NCBI GenBank assembly: GCA_947645535.1
Contig: CANSDD010000016.1
Coordinates: 1 to 21,217 of the forward strand
Direction of reading: 5' to 3'
Length of the DNA stretch: 21,217 nucleotides
From: an uncultured Mycoplasmatota bacterium
GTDB lineage: Bacteria > Bacillota_I > Bacilli_A > RF39 > UBA660
The translations under genes and the position numbers were made by a program. Positions 7,608-16,245 of this stretch are shown here, piece after piece. The stretch's first letter is position 1. Every line of letters begins with the position of its first letter. Under the pieces are notes generated by a model, which saw only the letters and a program-made list of their open reading frames with translations, ran no database searches and was not told where the DNA came from.

Positions 7608-7627
7608 AAATTCACCTCATTTTCCTT

Positions 7628-7656
7628 ATTATACTATGTTTTTATATCTTTTACAA
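7628..7656 (-). promoter_or_regulatory. Promoter of trpS
   Basis: Leftward reading gives -35 TTGTAA (7656-7651), a 17-bp spacer and a perfect -10 TATAAT (7633-7628). The predicted start leaves a leader of only about 15 bases before the trpS ATG. Confidence 0.65.
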
Positions 7657-7702
7657 TGTGAAAAAAATATATATGTAATCGTCATTTTAAATTTCCTTAA
7701 AG

Positions 7703-7735
7703 AATAAAAAGATTTTTCGTTTTACTGAAAAATCT
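7703..7735 (-). terminator. Terminator of the hybrid kinase gene
   Basis: Read leftward, AGATTTTTC (7735-7727) pairs perfectly with GAAAAATCT (7718-7710) across an 8-base loop, followed by TTTTATTCTTT. It sits 25 bp past the kinase stop codon and isolates that gene from trpS. Confidence 0.85.
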
Positions 7736-7759
7736 AGTTTTAATTCTATTTATTCCTTA

Positions 7760-9571
7760 TTAACAATAATCATCAATTATTTCTTTTATATTTCCTTTTG
7801 ATAAAGGAACAATATACACATCTGTAAATCCTTTTTCCATATATTCTTTTTTGGAAAGTATTCCCACCTTACGAGTAAGCAAAACAACGGGTACCTGAAA
7901 TCCTTCTATTTGTTTTAATTTTAGTAATGTAGCTTCACTAGATAATTTTTCTAACTCATCTTCTATAATAATTAAATCAAAAACATTGCCATTTCTTACT
8001 TGTTCTAAACAAGCTTGCCCTCCTATTACAGTACTAACATCAATATTCTCTTTTTTTAACACTTTTTTGAATTTTACTTCTAAATTATTATCTTTAACAA
8101 CTAATAAAATTTTTCGTTTTTTTTCATATAATTGCTCATACTTTTCAGCTATTTCTATTGTTTTACTTTTTTTCTCCTGAACAATTTTTTGGTCAATTAC
8201 AAGTGTAAATTTAGTACCATGATTTAATTCACTATTGATAGCAATAGTTCCACCTATTAAATCTAGCAACGTTTTAACTAATCGTAAATTCATTTTTGAG
8301 TTTTCTATATTTACAATTTCTTCTTCTTGTTTTTCAAATAAATGCTCTATTTTCTCCTGTCTTATTCCTATTCCTGAATCTTCTACAGTTATAATTAGGC
8401 GGCATATATCATATTTCACAACAAAATTCACATTTAATTCAATAAAACCTTCTTTCGTATACTTTATAGAATTCTCTAATAATGTATTGATAATTTGTCT
8501 AATTCTTATAGAATCTCCATATAATTCTTTTGGTATACTATTATCATATTTAAGATGAAAATTTACTACACTATCTTTTAATTTTATATTCATTTGTGAA
8601 TCAATCTCTTTAAATAAATAATCGATATTATACTTACTTTCTCTTACACTTACTTTTCTAAATTCTATATTACTAATATCTAATACCTTATTTACAAGTT
8701 CTAATAAATTATTAGAAGAATATTTAATTTCATTTACATTTTTTTTTATAATATCTATATCATTTTCCATAACAGTTTTTTTGCTAATTAGATTTATTGT
8801 TCTAATTGGCTCTTTTATTTCACTAGCCATATCAAACAAAAACTCTGCCTTTTGCATATTTAGATTATCAGCATATTTTTTAGCTTGTCTAAACTCATTA
8901 AGCATTTGTAAATCCGGATTTTCAATCGTAAAATACATAATATAACAAAGAAGAGATAATACAATATCATATATTATAATTCCTGGAAAAATAATTGTAA
9001 TCACATATAAAAAACCTAATAAAAAGATAATACAAAAAATAGGAAAATATCTTTGATCTATCTTCTTAATATTTTTAAGAGCGATTAACAAAGAAGAAAT
9101 TAACATAATAGCAACCATTAAATATCCAAATGCTGTTGTAGAACCTTTTACATTTGTAACATTTCCAACTTCTATTAAGGTAACATTTGTAAATAATAAT
9201 AGAAACATAGAAAATCCTAAAATTACTAAACAACCAATAATTATTTTTTTAGTATTTTTTCTTATTTCCTCATAACTAATAATTAGTGTATAGCATAAAA
9301 GTGATAAAAATATAATAATAAATAAAATAATTAAAACTTTATTAAGAAAATTAAGTAATGGATAATAAGTTTGTACTATTATGCTAAAATCATGCAATGC
9401 ACAAATAAAATGAATAATTGTATCTAATAATATTTCAATTACTGAAGCTATTAAAATAATTTCAAAACATTTATTTTCTTTTAAACCTATTTTGGGTTTA
9501 GAAAAATAAACAAATATTAAAATAAGAATAAAAATAAAAGAAAATAATGGTAATTCAAATTCTAATGACAT
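7760..9571 (-). CDS. Membrane-anchored hybrid histidine kinase with degenerate phosphoacceptors
   Basis: A 603-aa protein from the chosen start. About seven hydrophobic segments fill residues 5-215. A HisKA-like dimerisation helix, a HATPase_c domain (about 350-465) and a C-terminal receiver domain (about 486-603) follow. The H-box aligns as MASEIKEP, with Ser250 where the phosphorylated His should be. The N-box Asn367 and the G1 box DSGIGI (398-403) are kept, but the G2 box reads NSKMNLRLVK without its glycines. The receiver has Lys493-Asp494 for the acidic pair, Glu537 for the phosphoacceptor Asp, Thr566 kept, and Val588 for the conserved Lys. ATP binding may survive; His-Asp phosphotransfer should not. 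The start at 9571 has AGAGGTG 6 bases upstream; the longer frame to 9649 would overlap the preceding gene and its terminator. No response regulator is adjacent. Sensed signal unknown. Confidence 0.8.
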   Translation of the reverse strand: MSLEFELPLFSFIFILILIFVYFSKPKIGLKENKCFEIILIASVIEILLDTIIHFICALHDFSIIVQTYYPLLNFLNKVLIILFIIIFLSLLCYTLIISYEEIRKNTKKIIIGCLVILGFSMFLLLFTNVTLIEVGNVTNVKGSTTAFGYLMVAIMLISSLLIALKNIKKIDQRYFPIFCIIFLLGFLYVITIIFPGIIIYDIVLSLLCYIMYFTIENPDLQMLNEFRQAKKYADNLNMQKAEFLFDMASEIKEPIRTINLISKKTVMENDIDIIKKNVNEIKYSSNNLLELVNKVLDISNIEFRKVSVRESKYNIDYLFKEIDSQMNIKLKDSVVNFHLKYDNSIPKELYGDSIRIRQIINTLLENSIKYTKEGFIELNVNFVVKYDICRLIITVEDSGIGIRQEKIEHLFEKQEEEIVNIENSKMNLRLVKTLLDLIGGTIAINSELNHGTKFTLVIDQKIVQEKKSKTIEIAEKYEQLYEKKRKILLVVKDNNLEVKFKKVLKKENIDVSTVIGGQACLEQVRNGNVFDLIIIEDELEKLSSEATLLKLKQIEGFQVPVVLLTRKVGILSKKEYMEKGFTDVYIVPLSKGNIKEIIDDYC

Positions 9572-9593
9572 AAATTTCACCTCTATTATTTTT

Positions 9594-9621
9594 ATCATAC
9601 CATAAAATTTTAAAAAAACAA
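9594..9621 (-). promoter_or_regulatory. Possible promoter of the hybrid kinase gene
   Basis: Leftward TTGTTT (9621-9616), a 16-bp spacer and TATGAT (9599-9594) lie just upstream of the kinase ribosome site. The -35 overlaps the terminator of the preceding gene, so the call is tentative. Confidence 0.35.
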
Positions 9622-9642
9622 TGATAATTATATTTATCATTG
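9612..9642 (-). terminator. Terminator of the acyltransferase gene
   Basis: Read leftward, CAATGATAA (9642-9634) and TTATCATTG (9627-9619) form a perfect 9-bp stem with a 6-base loop, followed by seven T. The stem contains the TGA stop codon of the acyltransferase gene. Confidence 0.85.
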
Positions 9643-10581
9643 TCTCCAATTTTTTTTCATATATGTTTTAAAATCATATTCTTGATCTTCTAATCTTCTT
9701 TCTATAATAGGTGCCATAATATAAGCATTCTCTCTTGTAATTACTACTTTATCAAAACTTTCACGGATTTTAATTGGTAGAGGTTTTTCTTTGTCATGAT
9801 AAAAAGCCAATTCTTCATCCCAAACATCTCTTGTCCATTTTACCCTCATATACTCATTTTTTCTCATTTCCATAAAAGTTAAATGTTGATTTTCTCCTAA
9901 TTCACTTCTTACAATTGGTGTTGAATGATTTTCAATATGTTCAAACATCATTGTTGCTAATGCATCTCTTAATTCACTAAGTGCTTCTTTTTTCTCCTTT
10001 AATCCAATATCCATTGGTTCTCCTACTTTGATAAATATATCGTTTGATCCTGGTTCATTAAAAGAAGCAATTGGAACTACTTTTGCTTTGCTTTTTTGAG
10101 CCAAAATATATGGACCAGCAAACAATGGTTGGATAAGTAAATTTTCAGTATTATTCCAGCCACCTTCTGGAAATAACAATACACTCGTTCCACTATTTAA
10201 AACTCGTTCCATTTTCTTTACTGATTCTTTTCTACTTTCTGAGTCTAATCTATCTACATAAATCATACCATTTAACCAAGCAGCATACATTTGTGGATTA
10301 TAATCGATTTGATCTGTTGTTCCTATAAGAACATAAGCATTACGATCAATAATAGACAAAGCTGCTATAATATCTTCATCAAATGAGTGAGTTGATGCAA
10401 AAATATAAGGTTCATTTGGATTTAATTTTGGATAAGATTCTAAAAAAACTGTTCTTTTCGTAGCTAATCTTAATATTTTACGAAGTGCTGGGTTTATAAA
10501 AGCCCGCACCTTTATCCCTCCATCTGTTGTAAAGGTATCTACAGTTGATGTTTTTACTTTACCTAATCCTAAATTTTTCAT
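9637..10581 (-). CDS. Lysophospholipid acyltransferase (PlsC/AGPAT family)
   Basis: A 314-aa protein with a glycerolipid acyltransferase domain, expected to transfer an acyl chain to a lysophospholipid or 1-acylglycerol-3-phosphate at the membrane. Block I is HSFDED (His65, Asp70), the HX4D catalytic motif. Block II is around GMIYVDR (105-111) and block III is FPEGG (137-141), preceded by LL. The C-terminal 130 residues are a charged extension of unknown role. The ATG at 10581 is chosen because a GGGGGG ribosome site lies 8-9 bases upstream, whereas the longer frame from 10605 would begin upstream of the transcription start predicted from the promoter at 10608-10637. The upstream neighbour, beyond the insertion element, is a patatin-like lipase. 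Exact acceptor unknown. Confidence 0.87.
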   Translation of the reverse strand: MKNLGLGKVKTSTVDTFTTDGGIKVRAFINPALRKILRLATKRTVFLESYPKLNPNEPYIFASTHSFDEDIIAALSIIDRNAYVLIGTTDQIDYNPQMYAAWLNGMIYVDRLDSESRKESVKKMERVLNSGTSVLLFPEGGWNNTENLLIQPLFAGPYILAQKSKAKVVPIASFNEPGSNDIFIKVGEPMDIGLKEKKEALSELRDALATMMFEHIENHSTPIVRSELGENQHLTFMEMRKNEYMRVKWTRDVWDEELAFYHDKEKPLPIKIRESFDKVVITRENAYIMAPIIERRLEDQEYDFKTYMKKNWRQ

Positions 10582-10607
10582 ATTTATTTCCCCCCAATAT
10601 GCCATAT

Positions 10608-10637
10608 ATTATAACACTATGATAATTTATTTGTCAA
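10608..10637 (-). promoter_or_regulatory. Promoter of the acyltransferase gene
   Basis: Leftward reading gives a perfect -35 TTGACA (10637-10632), an 18-bp spacer and a perfect -10 TATAAT (10613-10608). It lies only 17 bp outside the left end of the insertion element and remains intact. Confidence 0.8.
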
Positions 10638-10654
10638 AATATCAAAAGAAAAGA

Positions 10655-10676
10655 TAGTGTAAAATAGTATGGGGAT
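10655..10676 (+). repeat. Left terminal inverted repeat of the ISLre2 element
   Basis: Starts TAGTGTAAA and ends TGGGGAT. It matches the reverse complement of the right end at 17 of 22 positions. Confidence 0.7.
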
Positions 10677-10743
10677 GGAGTACAAAAAAGGAAGACCTTT
10701 TGTTAAAATGTAGTTGTTATAAAACATTTAAGGAGCTACTTCT

Positions 10744-12090
10744 AATATTACTATCAATTCTTATGATGATGTTTTTAACTATATCAATGTCATTCAAAGC
10801 TTTGACTCTATTTTTACTAAAGCGATTACTTTATCTATTAAAGCCTATCTTGAAGCTCTTGATTACAATTATACTATCTCCAATGAACGCAAATGTAAGT
10901 ATCATATCAAAGATTATCGTGCTAGAACTATTCTTACTATTTTTGGTGAAATTACTTATTCTAGACATTTCTTTAAAAGTAAACTGGATGATTCTTCTTT
11001 CTGTTATGTCGACAGACAACTTAGTCTATAAAAATATCAATACTTTGATCCTTATATTTGTTCTCTTGTCATTTCCAAGGCTGCTGAAGGTTCTATCTCT
11101 CTTGCCTGTAGAGAAATTAATGAGTTTATTGGTAATCGTGTATCTCTTTCCTCTAAGCCTTCTTTTTTAAGTCGACAATCTGCTCGTAATATTATTTTAA
11201 CTTCTAATATTGCAGAAGCTTCTTTAAATCCTCTTGATACTCCTGAAGAACTTTATATTCTTGCTGATGAAAAATGGGTTGCTACCCAATCTAAAGAAGA
11301 TGGCTCTAAACATTCTAAAAACTCTCATACAAAAAAAGTTATGGTTAAAAGTATTGTTGTTTTTGATGGGTTTTCTGGAACCAAACGTAGAACTCTTTTA
11401 CATAAAAAAGTCTTTGCTTCTGATTGTGATAATATTGTTACTCAGTCTCTTGATTATATCTTTACTGTTTATAATACTTCTAAAATTAAAAGAGTTTTTG
11501 TTATAGGTGATGGAGCTAAATGGATTAAATCTTTACCACAGTATTATAAATTTGAATCTACTACACAAGTTTATTATTGTTTAGATAAATTCCATTTTAA
11601 GCAGGCACTTCATCATTTATCTATGAATTCAGATTATGAAAAATACCTATTAGGATATATTTTAAATAACAATAAAAGGGCATTTAATCAATTAGTTGAT
11701 TTTATCAAATCTGAACACCCTAAACGTGAAGATACTATCAATAAAAAATACGATTATATTATTTCTAATCGGAACGATATCAGAAGACTTTATCAATACA
11801 GAATGAGCTATCCTATGGAATCTCAAATATCACATAACATTGCTGCTTTGACTTCTTCTAGACCGAAAGGTTATTCTTATAACATGCTTAGGAAAATAAT
11901 CAGATTACGTCTTGCTTTTATCAATAAACAAAATATTAAACACTTATGTCTTACTAACTTTAATTCTACAGAAATAAAACACATTTCTATTGAACATTTA
12001 AACTTTGATATTTTTGACCGTTATAAAACTTTTATTCCTACATACAAAAATAAATTATTTACTCCTTCTATTGGCCAATACTTTCATTAA
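10744..12090 (+). pseudogene. ISLre2-family (UPF0236) transposase, inactivated
   Basis: One reading frame runs from about 10744 to the TAA at 12088-12090 (about 448 codons, near family length) and is interrupted by TAA at 11029-11031 inside a conserved-looking stretch (RQLSL-stop-KYQYFDPY). An AAGGAG ribosome site at 10730-10735 is followed by AAT ATT rather than ATG, so the start codon is also lost or is a rare ATT. After the stop, the frame carries family blocks ADEKWV, VFVIGDGAKWIKSL and CLDKFHFKQAL, the acidic/His motifs of ISLre2 transposases. The open part after 11341 could still give a C-terminal fragment of 249 aa, but it has no clear ribosome site. No frameshift is needed to explain the damage. 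Confidence 0.8.
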
Positions 12091-12126
12091 ACTATAAAAA
12101 AGGAATTTCTAGTTTTTTTACTAAAA

Positions 12127-12148
12127 ATCCCCAAAACTCTTTACACTA
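12127..12148 (-). repeat. Right terminal inverted repeat of the ISLre2 element
   Basis: Read leftward it begins TAGTGTAAAG and ends TGGGGAT, matching the left end. Its first three bases form the TAG stop codon of the patatin-like gene. Confidence 0.7.
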
Positions 12149-13441
12149 AAAAAGTTGTATAATTTCATATTCTTCATTTAATATAATTAAATATACTACT
12201 GCTATAAACTCTTTTGGAAACAAAATAGCACACCTAGAGTAATCATTCCTTTGTTTTTTATTCTTCGGAATTGTCTTAATTTTGTCATATAAATATCGCA
12301 TAATTGTAGATGTTCCAAATAAAGAACGTACCTTTTTTATCTTTATTTTTTCTTCAATTATTTTAATATTTAGTACATCTACATTAGATAAATTTCGCAA
12401 GCTTTCTTTCAAAAAATCTTTTACATGATATATTTTTGTATCGTCTACTTTTAAACTTTTTCCAATCAATTCAATAATATCATCAAAAAATTTTTTTCGT
12501 TTTTCTCCTGTCTTATCCTCTAATAATCTATGAAAAACAGATAGTCTTAATAATTGTTCTAATAAACTGTGTTCTATTGGAAGTAATCTTTTTTCAAGTG
12601 CTTCTTTTATCTTCTCACTATTCTTTCGATATTCATTAGATAACTCATTTAAATAAAAAGTAAATAAATTTCCTTCTAACTTTCCAAATGCTTTCATGGT
12701 ATCATTATAACCATATTTTATTGCTTTTCTAGATAAGTTTTTATCAAATACTAAGAATGATGCAATCTGATTTTTAGAAGATATTATTTTTATATCAATA
12801 CCCGATGTATCTACCTTTCTTTTTTTTCCTACTGCATTTAAATCCACTGCAACAATCTCTGTAGCCCCCATCTTAATGGCTAAATCAATCGGAATATAAT
12901 CTGAGTAGCCACCATCTACATAATTTTCTCCAGCTATTTTCTTCATTGGAAATGCAGGATATGGAGAAGCTGAAGCGATAATATAAAGAGGTACTTCACT
13001 TTCTGTCATCTCATTTTTTGTAATTTCAATTGCTTTTCTAGAAGTTACATTGTAAGTTACTACACCAAAATCAACATTTGAATAGAAAAAACGAAAAGGA
13101 TTATATAATTTATAAATAAGTTCTTCAAAACGGCTCGTATTGATTCCACCACTTTTAATAAAACTAAAAGCATATTTACGATATACTTTTGTTTTACCTA
13201 TAATTCCATTTACATTTTTAGGAAACTTTTCTATAAATAATTGATCAAATGCTATATTTTTCCATAGTTTTAAACATTTAAAATAATCATTTTGAACCAT
13301 CAAAGTACCATTTAATGCCCCAACGGAAGTTCCTGTCACAATTTTATAGCGATAGTGCAATTTTCTAAGTGCTTTCCATACTCCTACTTGATATGCTCCT
13401 CTTGAGCCACCACCTGATAATACAACTGCTTTCTTCTCCAT
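12146..13441 (-). CDS. Patatin-like phospholipase
   Basis: A 431-aa protein whose first 210 residues form a patatin domain, a Ser-Asp dyad lipid acyl hydrolase. The oxyanion loop is GGGSRG (10-15), the nucleophile elbow is GTSVG (37-41, Ser39) and the catalytic Asp is in DGG (Asp176). The C-terminal 220 residues are a charged, mostly helical extension of unknown role. No signal peptide is seen, so it is probably cytoplasmic or membrane-associated. An AAGGTGAG ribosome site precedes the ATG. The stop codon TAG is the outermost triplet of the insertion element. Rejoining the flanks suggests the original frame ended one codon later (Phe-TGA), so little protein was lost. The next gene downstream before the insertion was the PlsC-type acyltransferase. 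Substrate unknown. Confidence 0.9.
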   Translation of the reverse strand: MEKKAVVLSGGGSRGAYQVGVWKALRKLHYRYKIVTGTSVGALNGTLMVQNDYFKCLKLWKNIAFDQLFIEKFPKNVNGIIGKTKVYRKYAFSFIKSGGINTSRFEELIYKLYNPFRFFYSNVDFGVVTYNVTSRKAIEITKNEMTESEVPLYIIASASPYPAFPMKKIAGENYVDGGYSDYIPIDLAIKMGATEIVAVDLNAVGKKRKVDTSGIDIKIISSKNQIASFLVFDKNLSRKAIKYGYNDTMKAFGKLEGNLFTFYLNELSNEYRKNSEKIKEALEKRLLPIEHSLLEQLLRLSVFHRLLEDKTGEKRKKFFDDIIELIGKSLKVDDTKIYHVKDFLKESLRNLSNVDVLNIKIIEEKIKIKKVRSLFGTSTIMRYLYDKIKTIPKNKKQRNDYSRCAILFPKEFIAVVYLIILNEEYEIIQLF

Positions 13442-13456
13442 AGACTCACCTTTATC

Positions 13457-13465
13457 ATTATATCA
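13457..13465 (-). promoter_or_regulatory. Extended -10 promoter of the patatin-like gene
   Basis: Leftward reading gives TGA-TATAAT, an extended -10, about 7 bp upstream of the AAGGTGAG ribosome site. No convincing -35 is visible; extended -10 promoters can lack one. Confidence 0.5.
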
Positions 13466-13520
13466 TATTTCAATTTATGAAAAATATTTTTAAGAAAAAA
13501 GTAATATTTTTGCTGTTAAG

Positions 13521-13550
13521 TTGCGATGAAGCATTTTTGCATGTTATAAT
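13521..13550 (+). promoter_or_regulatory. Promoter of the calcium ATPase operon
   Basis: TTGCGA (13521-13526), an 18-bp spacer and an extended -10 TGT-TATAAT (13542-13550) lie just upstream of the ribosome site. The promoter falls inside the longer possible frame, supporting the downstream start codon. Confidence 0.7.
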
Positions 13551-13578
13551 AAAAAGGTATAAAATAGAGGTGAAAAAA

Positions 13579-16242
13579 ATGAATCAAAAATGGCATTTAA
13601 AAAAATGGGAAGATATAGAAATAGAACTCAATACTAAAAAGGAAGGATTAAACACGTTAGAAGCTCAGAAACGTCTTTTAGAATATGGAAAAAATGAACT
13701 TCCTAAAACAAAAAAGAAGTCAATTCTAAATATCTTTTTTGAACAATTTTTAAATCCCTTAGTTTTTATTCTAATTGTTACTGGAATTATTTCTATATTT
13801 GCTAAAGAGTATATTGATGCATTATTTATTTTATTTGTTATTCTAATGGATGCAGTAGTAGGAACATTTCAAGAGTGGAAAGCAGAAAAAAATGCTGCCT
13901 CTCTTCAAAATATGATGAAAATAAAAGCAAAAATAATTAGAAACAATCAAATGATGGAAATAGATTCAGAAGAACTTGTATTAGGAGATATCGTCCATTT
14001 AGAATCAGGTGATAAAATAGGAGCTGACATACGCTTTACACATACTGCAAACCTAAGCATAGATGAAGCATTCTTAACAGGAGAATCCATCGCAGCTAGT
14101 AAACAAACAGACGTTTTACCAAACGATGTAGAAGCACATGATCAATCCAATATGGGCTTTGCAGGCTCTACAGTACTTAGTGGTAGAGGAACAGGTATTG
14201 TTGTTGCAACAGGAACAAATACTGAACTTGGGAAAATTGCTCATAGTGTAAATAGTAATGAGTCTTCTAAAACTCCACTTGTAATACGTATGGAACAGTT
14301 TACAAAGCAAATTAGTATTTTAATCGTAATTATCGCAATAATTATTACCTTTATACTTTATTTAACAGGAATGGCTCCTAGAGAAATCTTCTTCACAGTA
14401 GTTGCTTTATCTATTTCAGCTATTCCTGAAGGACTCCCAGTTTCCCTCACAATCGCACTTTCAATTGCAGCAAATAAAATGCTTAAAAAAAATATCATTG
14501 TAAGAAAATTAAATGCAGTAGAAGGACTTGGAAGTTGTACAGTAATTGCTACTGATAAAACTGGTACTTTAACATTAAATGAACAAACAGCGAAAATTAT
14601 TTTATTACCAAATGGAAAAACACATATGATATCTGGTCAAGGCTATAATGGAAACGGCAATGTTGGTAATAATAACGATGAAACTACCAATCTCATTACA
14701 ATGGGAATTTTAAATAATGAAGCATCTTTATATACTGAAAATCATCAATGGATTCATCATGGAGATTCCATTGATGTTGCCCTTCTTTCTTTAGGCTATA
14801 AAATAGGAATCAATCCAAGTATAAGAAATGAATATTCTATTGTTGGAGAAATACCTTATGAATCAGAAAAAAAATATTCTGCAGTTTTTTTCACTAATGA
14901 CAATAAAACAGAAGTTACTGTAAAAGGATCGTTAGAAACTATTCTTCCTTTCTGTAAAGATATGAACATAGATAATAAAAATCAAAAATTAGATAAAAAT
15001 ATTATACTAAAACAAAACGAAGAACTAGCATCACATGGATACCGAGTTATCGCTTTTGCCAAAGGTATAAAAGATAAATTTGTAGCAAAAGAAAATTATG
15101 ATGAAAGTGATTTACCAAATCTAACTTTTCTAGGATTAATTGGCTTTATTGATCCAATCAGAACAGAAGTACCTAGTGCAATTGAAGAATGTAAAAAAGC
15201 TGGAATTAAAGTTGTCATGATTACTGGAGATCATCCCCTTACTGCCAAAGCAATTGGAAAAAATTTAGGACTGTTAGTAAGTGAAGAAGAACTAACAACT
15301 GGAGAAGAACTTCAAAAACATTTAGAACAAGGATTTGAAATTAGTGATGCCTTTATCAAATCTATTTCCATTTTTTCTAGAGTCACACCAGTACAAAAAT
15401 TAGCCATCGTCGAATCATTTCAAAGACAAGGAGAATTTGTGGCAGTAACAGGTGATGGAGTCAATGATGCCCCCGCAATGAAATGTGCGAATATAGGAAT
15501 TGCCATGGGAAGTGGTACAGAAGTAGCAAAAGAAGTAGGATCACTTATTATCGCAGATGATAAATTTAACTCTATTGTATCTGGGGTAGAGGAAGGAAGA
15601 ATTGCTTATAATAATATCCGCAAAGTTATTTATATGCTCCTTTCTTGTGGCATTTCAGAAATTTTATTTTTTGTACTTGCACTCATTTGTAAAATGCCAA
15701 TTCCATTAACTGCAATCCAATTATTATGGCTTAATTTAGTAACTGATGGAATTCAAGATATCGCCCTAGCATTTGAAAGATGTGATAAAAATGTCATGAA
15801 TAAACCTCCTAGAAAAAGTACAGAATCAATATTCAACACAATAATGATACAAGAACTACTATTATCTGGGATTATTATAGGAATTACTGTATTTGGTTTT
15901 TGGTTTTATTTAATCAATTATATAAATATGGATATTACACTTGCTAGAAGCTATATTCTATTACTTATGGTGTTTATGCAAAATATACATGTATTCAATT
16001 GTCGTTCTGAAACTAAATCTATATTGAAACAAAAAATTAAAAATAATCCATTTATTGTATTTGGAATTATTACCACACTTACACTACAATTATTTGTAAC
16101 AGAAAATGACTTTTTAAGTAGCATATTAAAAGTAAAGCCAATCGATTCATTTCATATTATTCTAACTTTACTTTTAACAATTCCACTATTAGTGATTATG
16201 GAATTATTTAAATTACAAAAAAGAAAGAAACAAGGAGTATAA
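13579..16242 (+). CDS. Calcium-type P-type ATPase (P2A, SERCA/PMCA/LMCA1-like)
   Basis: An 887-aa cation pump, typical length for bacterial P2A ATPases. Order: N-terminal cytosolic helices (about 1-45), two membrane segments, actuator motif TGES (167-170), membrane segment 4 with PEGLP (283-287, Glu284), phosphorylated Asp326 in DKTGTLT, hinge GDGVNDAP (625-632), and a C-terminal membrane domain with NLVTDG (Asn719, Asp723). Glu284, Asn719 and Asp723 match the site II calcium ligands of SERCA. Segment 5 reads SCGISEIL, keeping a Glu (694) but not the site I Asn, so one ion per cycle, as in Listeria LMCA1, is plausible. The ATG at 13579 has GAGGTG 7 bases upstream and lies after the promoter; a longer frame from 13477 contains the promoter and is rejected. 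It is 3 bp from the next gene. Confidence 0.9.
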   Translation: MNQKWHLKKWEDIEIELNTKKEGLNTLEAQKRLLEYGKNELPKTKKKSILNIFFEQFLNPLVFILIVTGIISIFAKEYIDALFILFVILMDAVVGTFQEWKAEKNAASLQNMMKIKAKIIRNNQMMEIDSEELVLGDIVHLESGDKIGADIRFTHTANLSIDEAFLTGESIAASKQTDVLPNDVEAHDQSNMGFAGSTVLSGRGTGIVVATGTNTELGKIAHSVNSNESSKTPLVIRMEQFTKQISILIVIIAIIITFILYLTGMAPREIFFTVVALSISAIPEGLPVSLTIALSIAANKMLKKNIIVRKLNAVEGLGSCTVIATDKTGTLTLNEQTAKIILLPNGKTHMISGQGYNGNGNVGNNNDETTNLITMGILNNEASLYTENHQWIHHGDSIDVALLSLGYKIGINPSIRNEYSIVGEIPYESEKKYSAVFFTNDNKTEVTVKGSLETILPFCKDMNIDNKNQKLDKNIILKQNEELASHGYRVIAFAKGIKDKFVAKENYDESDLPNLTFLGLIGFIDPIRTEVPSAIEECKKAGIKVVMITGDHPLTAKAIGKNLGLLVSEEELTTGEELQKHLEQGFEISDAFIKSISIFSRVTPVQKLAIVESFQRQGEFVAVTGDGVNDAPAMKCANIGIAMGSGTEVAKEVGSLIIADDKFNSIVSGVEEGRIAYNNIRKVIYMLLSCGISEILFFVLALICKMPIPLTAIQLLWLNLVTDGIQDIALAFERCDKNVMNKPPRKSTESIFNTIMIQELLLSGIIIGITVFGFWFYLINYINMDITLARSYILLLMVFMQNIHVFNCRSETKSILKQKIKNNPFIVFGIITTLTLQLFVTENDFLSSILKVKPIDSFHIILTLLLTIPLLVIMELFKLQKRKKQGV

Positions 16243-16245
16243 TTT

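Larger units (their letters stand above)
10655..12148 (+). mobile_element. Decayed ISLre2-family insertion sequence
   Basis: A 1,494-bp element bounded by imperfect 22-bp inverted repeats: left 10655-10676 and right 12127-12148, both reading inward as TAGTGTAAA-N7-GGGGAT, with 17 of 22 positions matching. Size and content fit the ISLre2 family (about 1.5 kb, one transposase of the UPF0236 type). The flanking 9-mers (10647-10655 and 12148-12156) agree at 7 of 9 positions but are A-rich, so a target duplication is only suggestive. The element is probably immobile because its transposase frame is broken. It sits between the patatin-like and acyltransferase genes. Confidence 0.8.

Noticed and set aside
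7608..7759. Possible T-box riboswitch upstream of trpS
   Set aside because: A good promoter lies about 20 bp from the start codon, and the kinase terminator takes much of the remaining gap, leaving no room for a T-box leader.
9572..9649. N-terminal extension of the hybrid kinase by 26 residues
   Set aside because: It overlaps the stop codon and terminator of the preceding gene, whereas AGAGGTG is correctly placed before the ATG at 9571.
10700..11170. A 156-codon open frame with an ATG start inside the insertion element
   Set aside because: It is the wrong frame: its translation is Leu/Ile-rich noise, while the adjacent frame gives recognisable ISLre2 transposase sequence interrupted by a single TAA.
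10647..12156. 9-bp target duplication flanking the ISLre2 element
   Set aside because: The two 9-mers match at 7 of 9 positions but are nearly all A, so chance similarity is likely. I did not list it as a feature.
13477..13578. N-terminal extension of the calcium ATPase by 34 residues
   Set aside because: The extension covers the promoter, and a strong ribosome site precedes the internal ATG at 13579.
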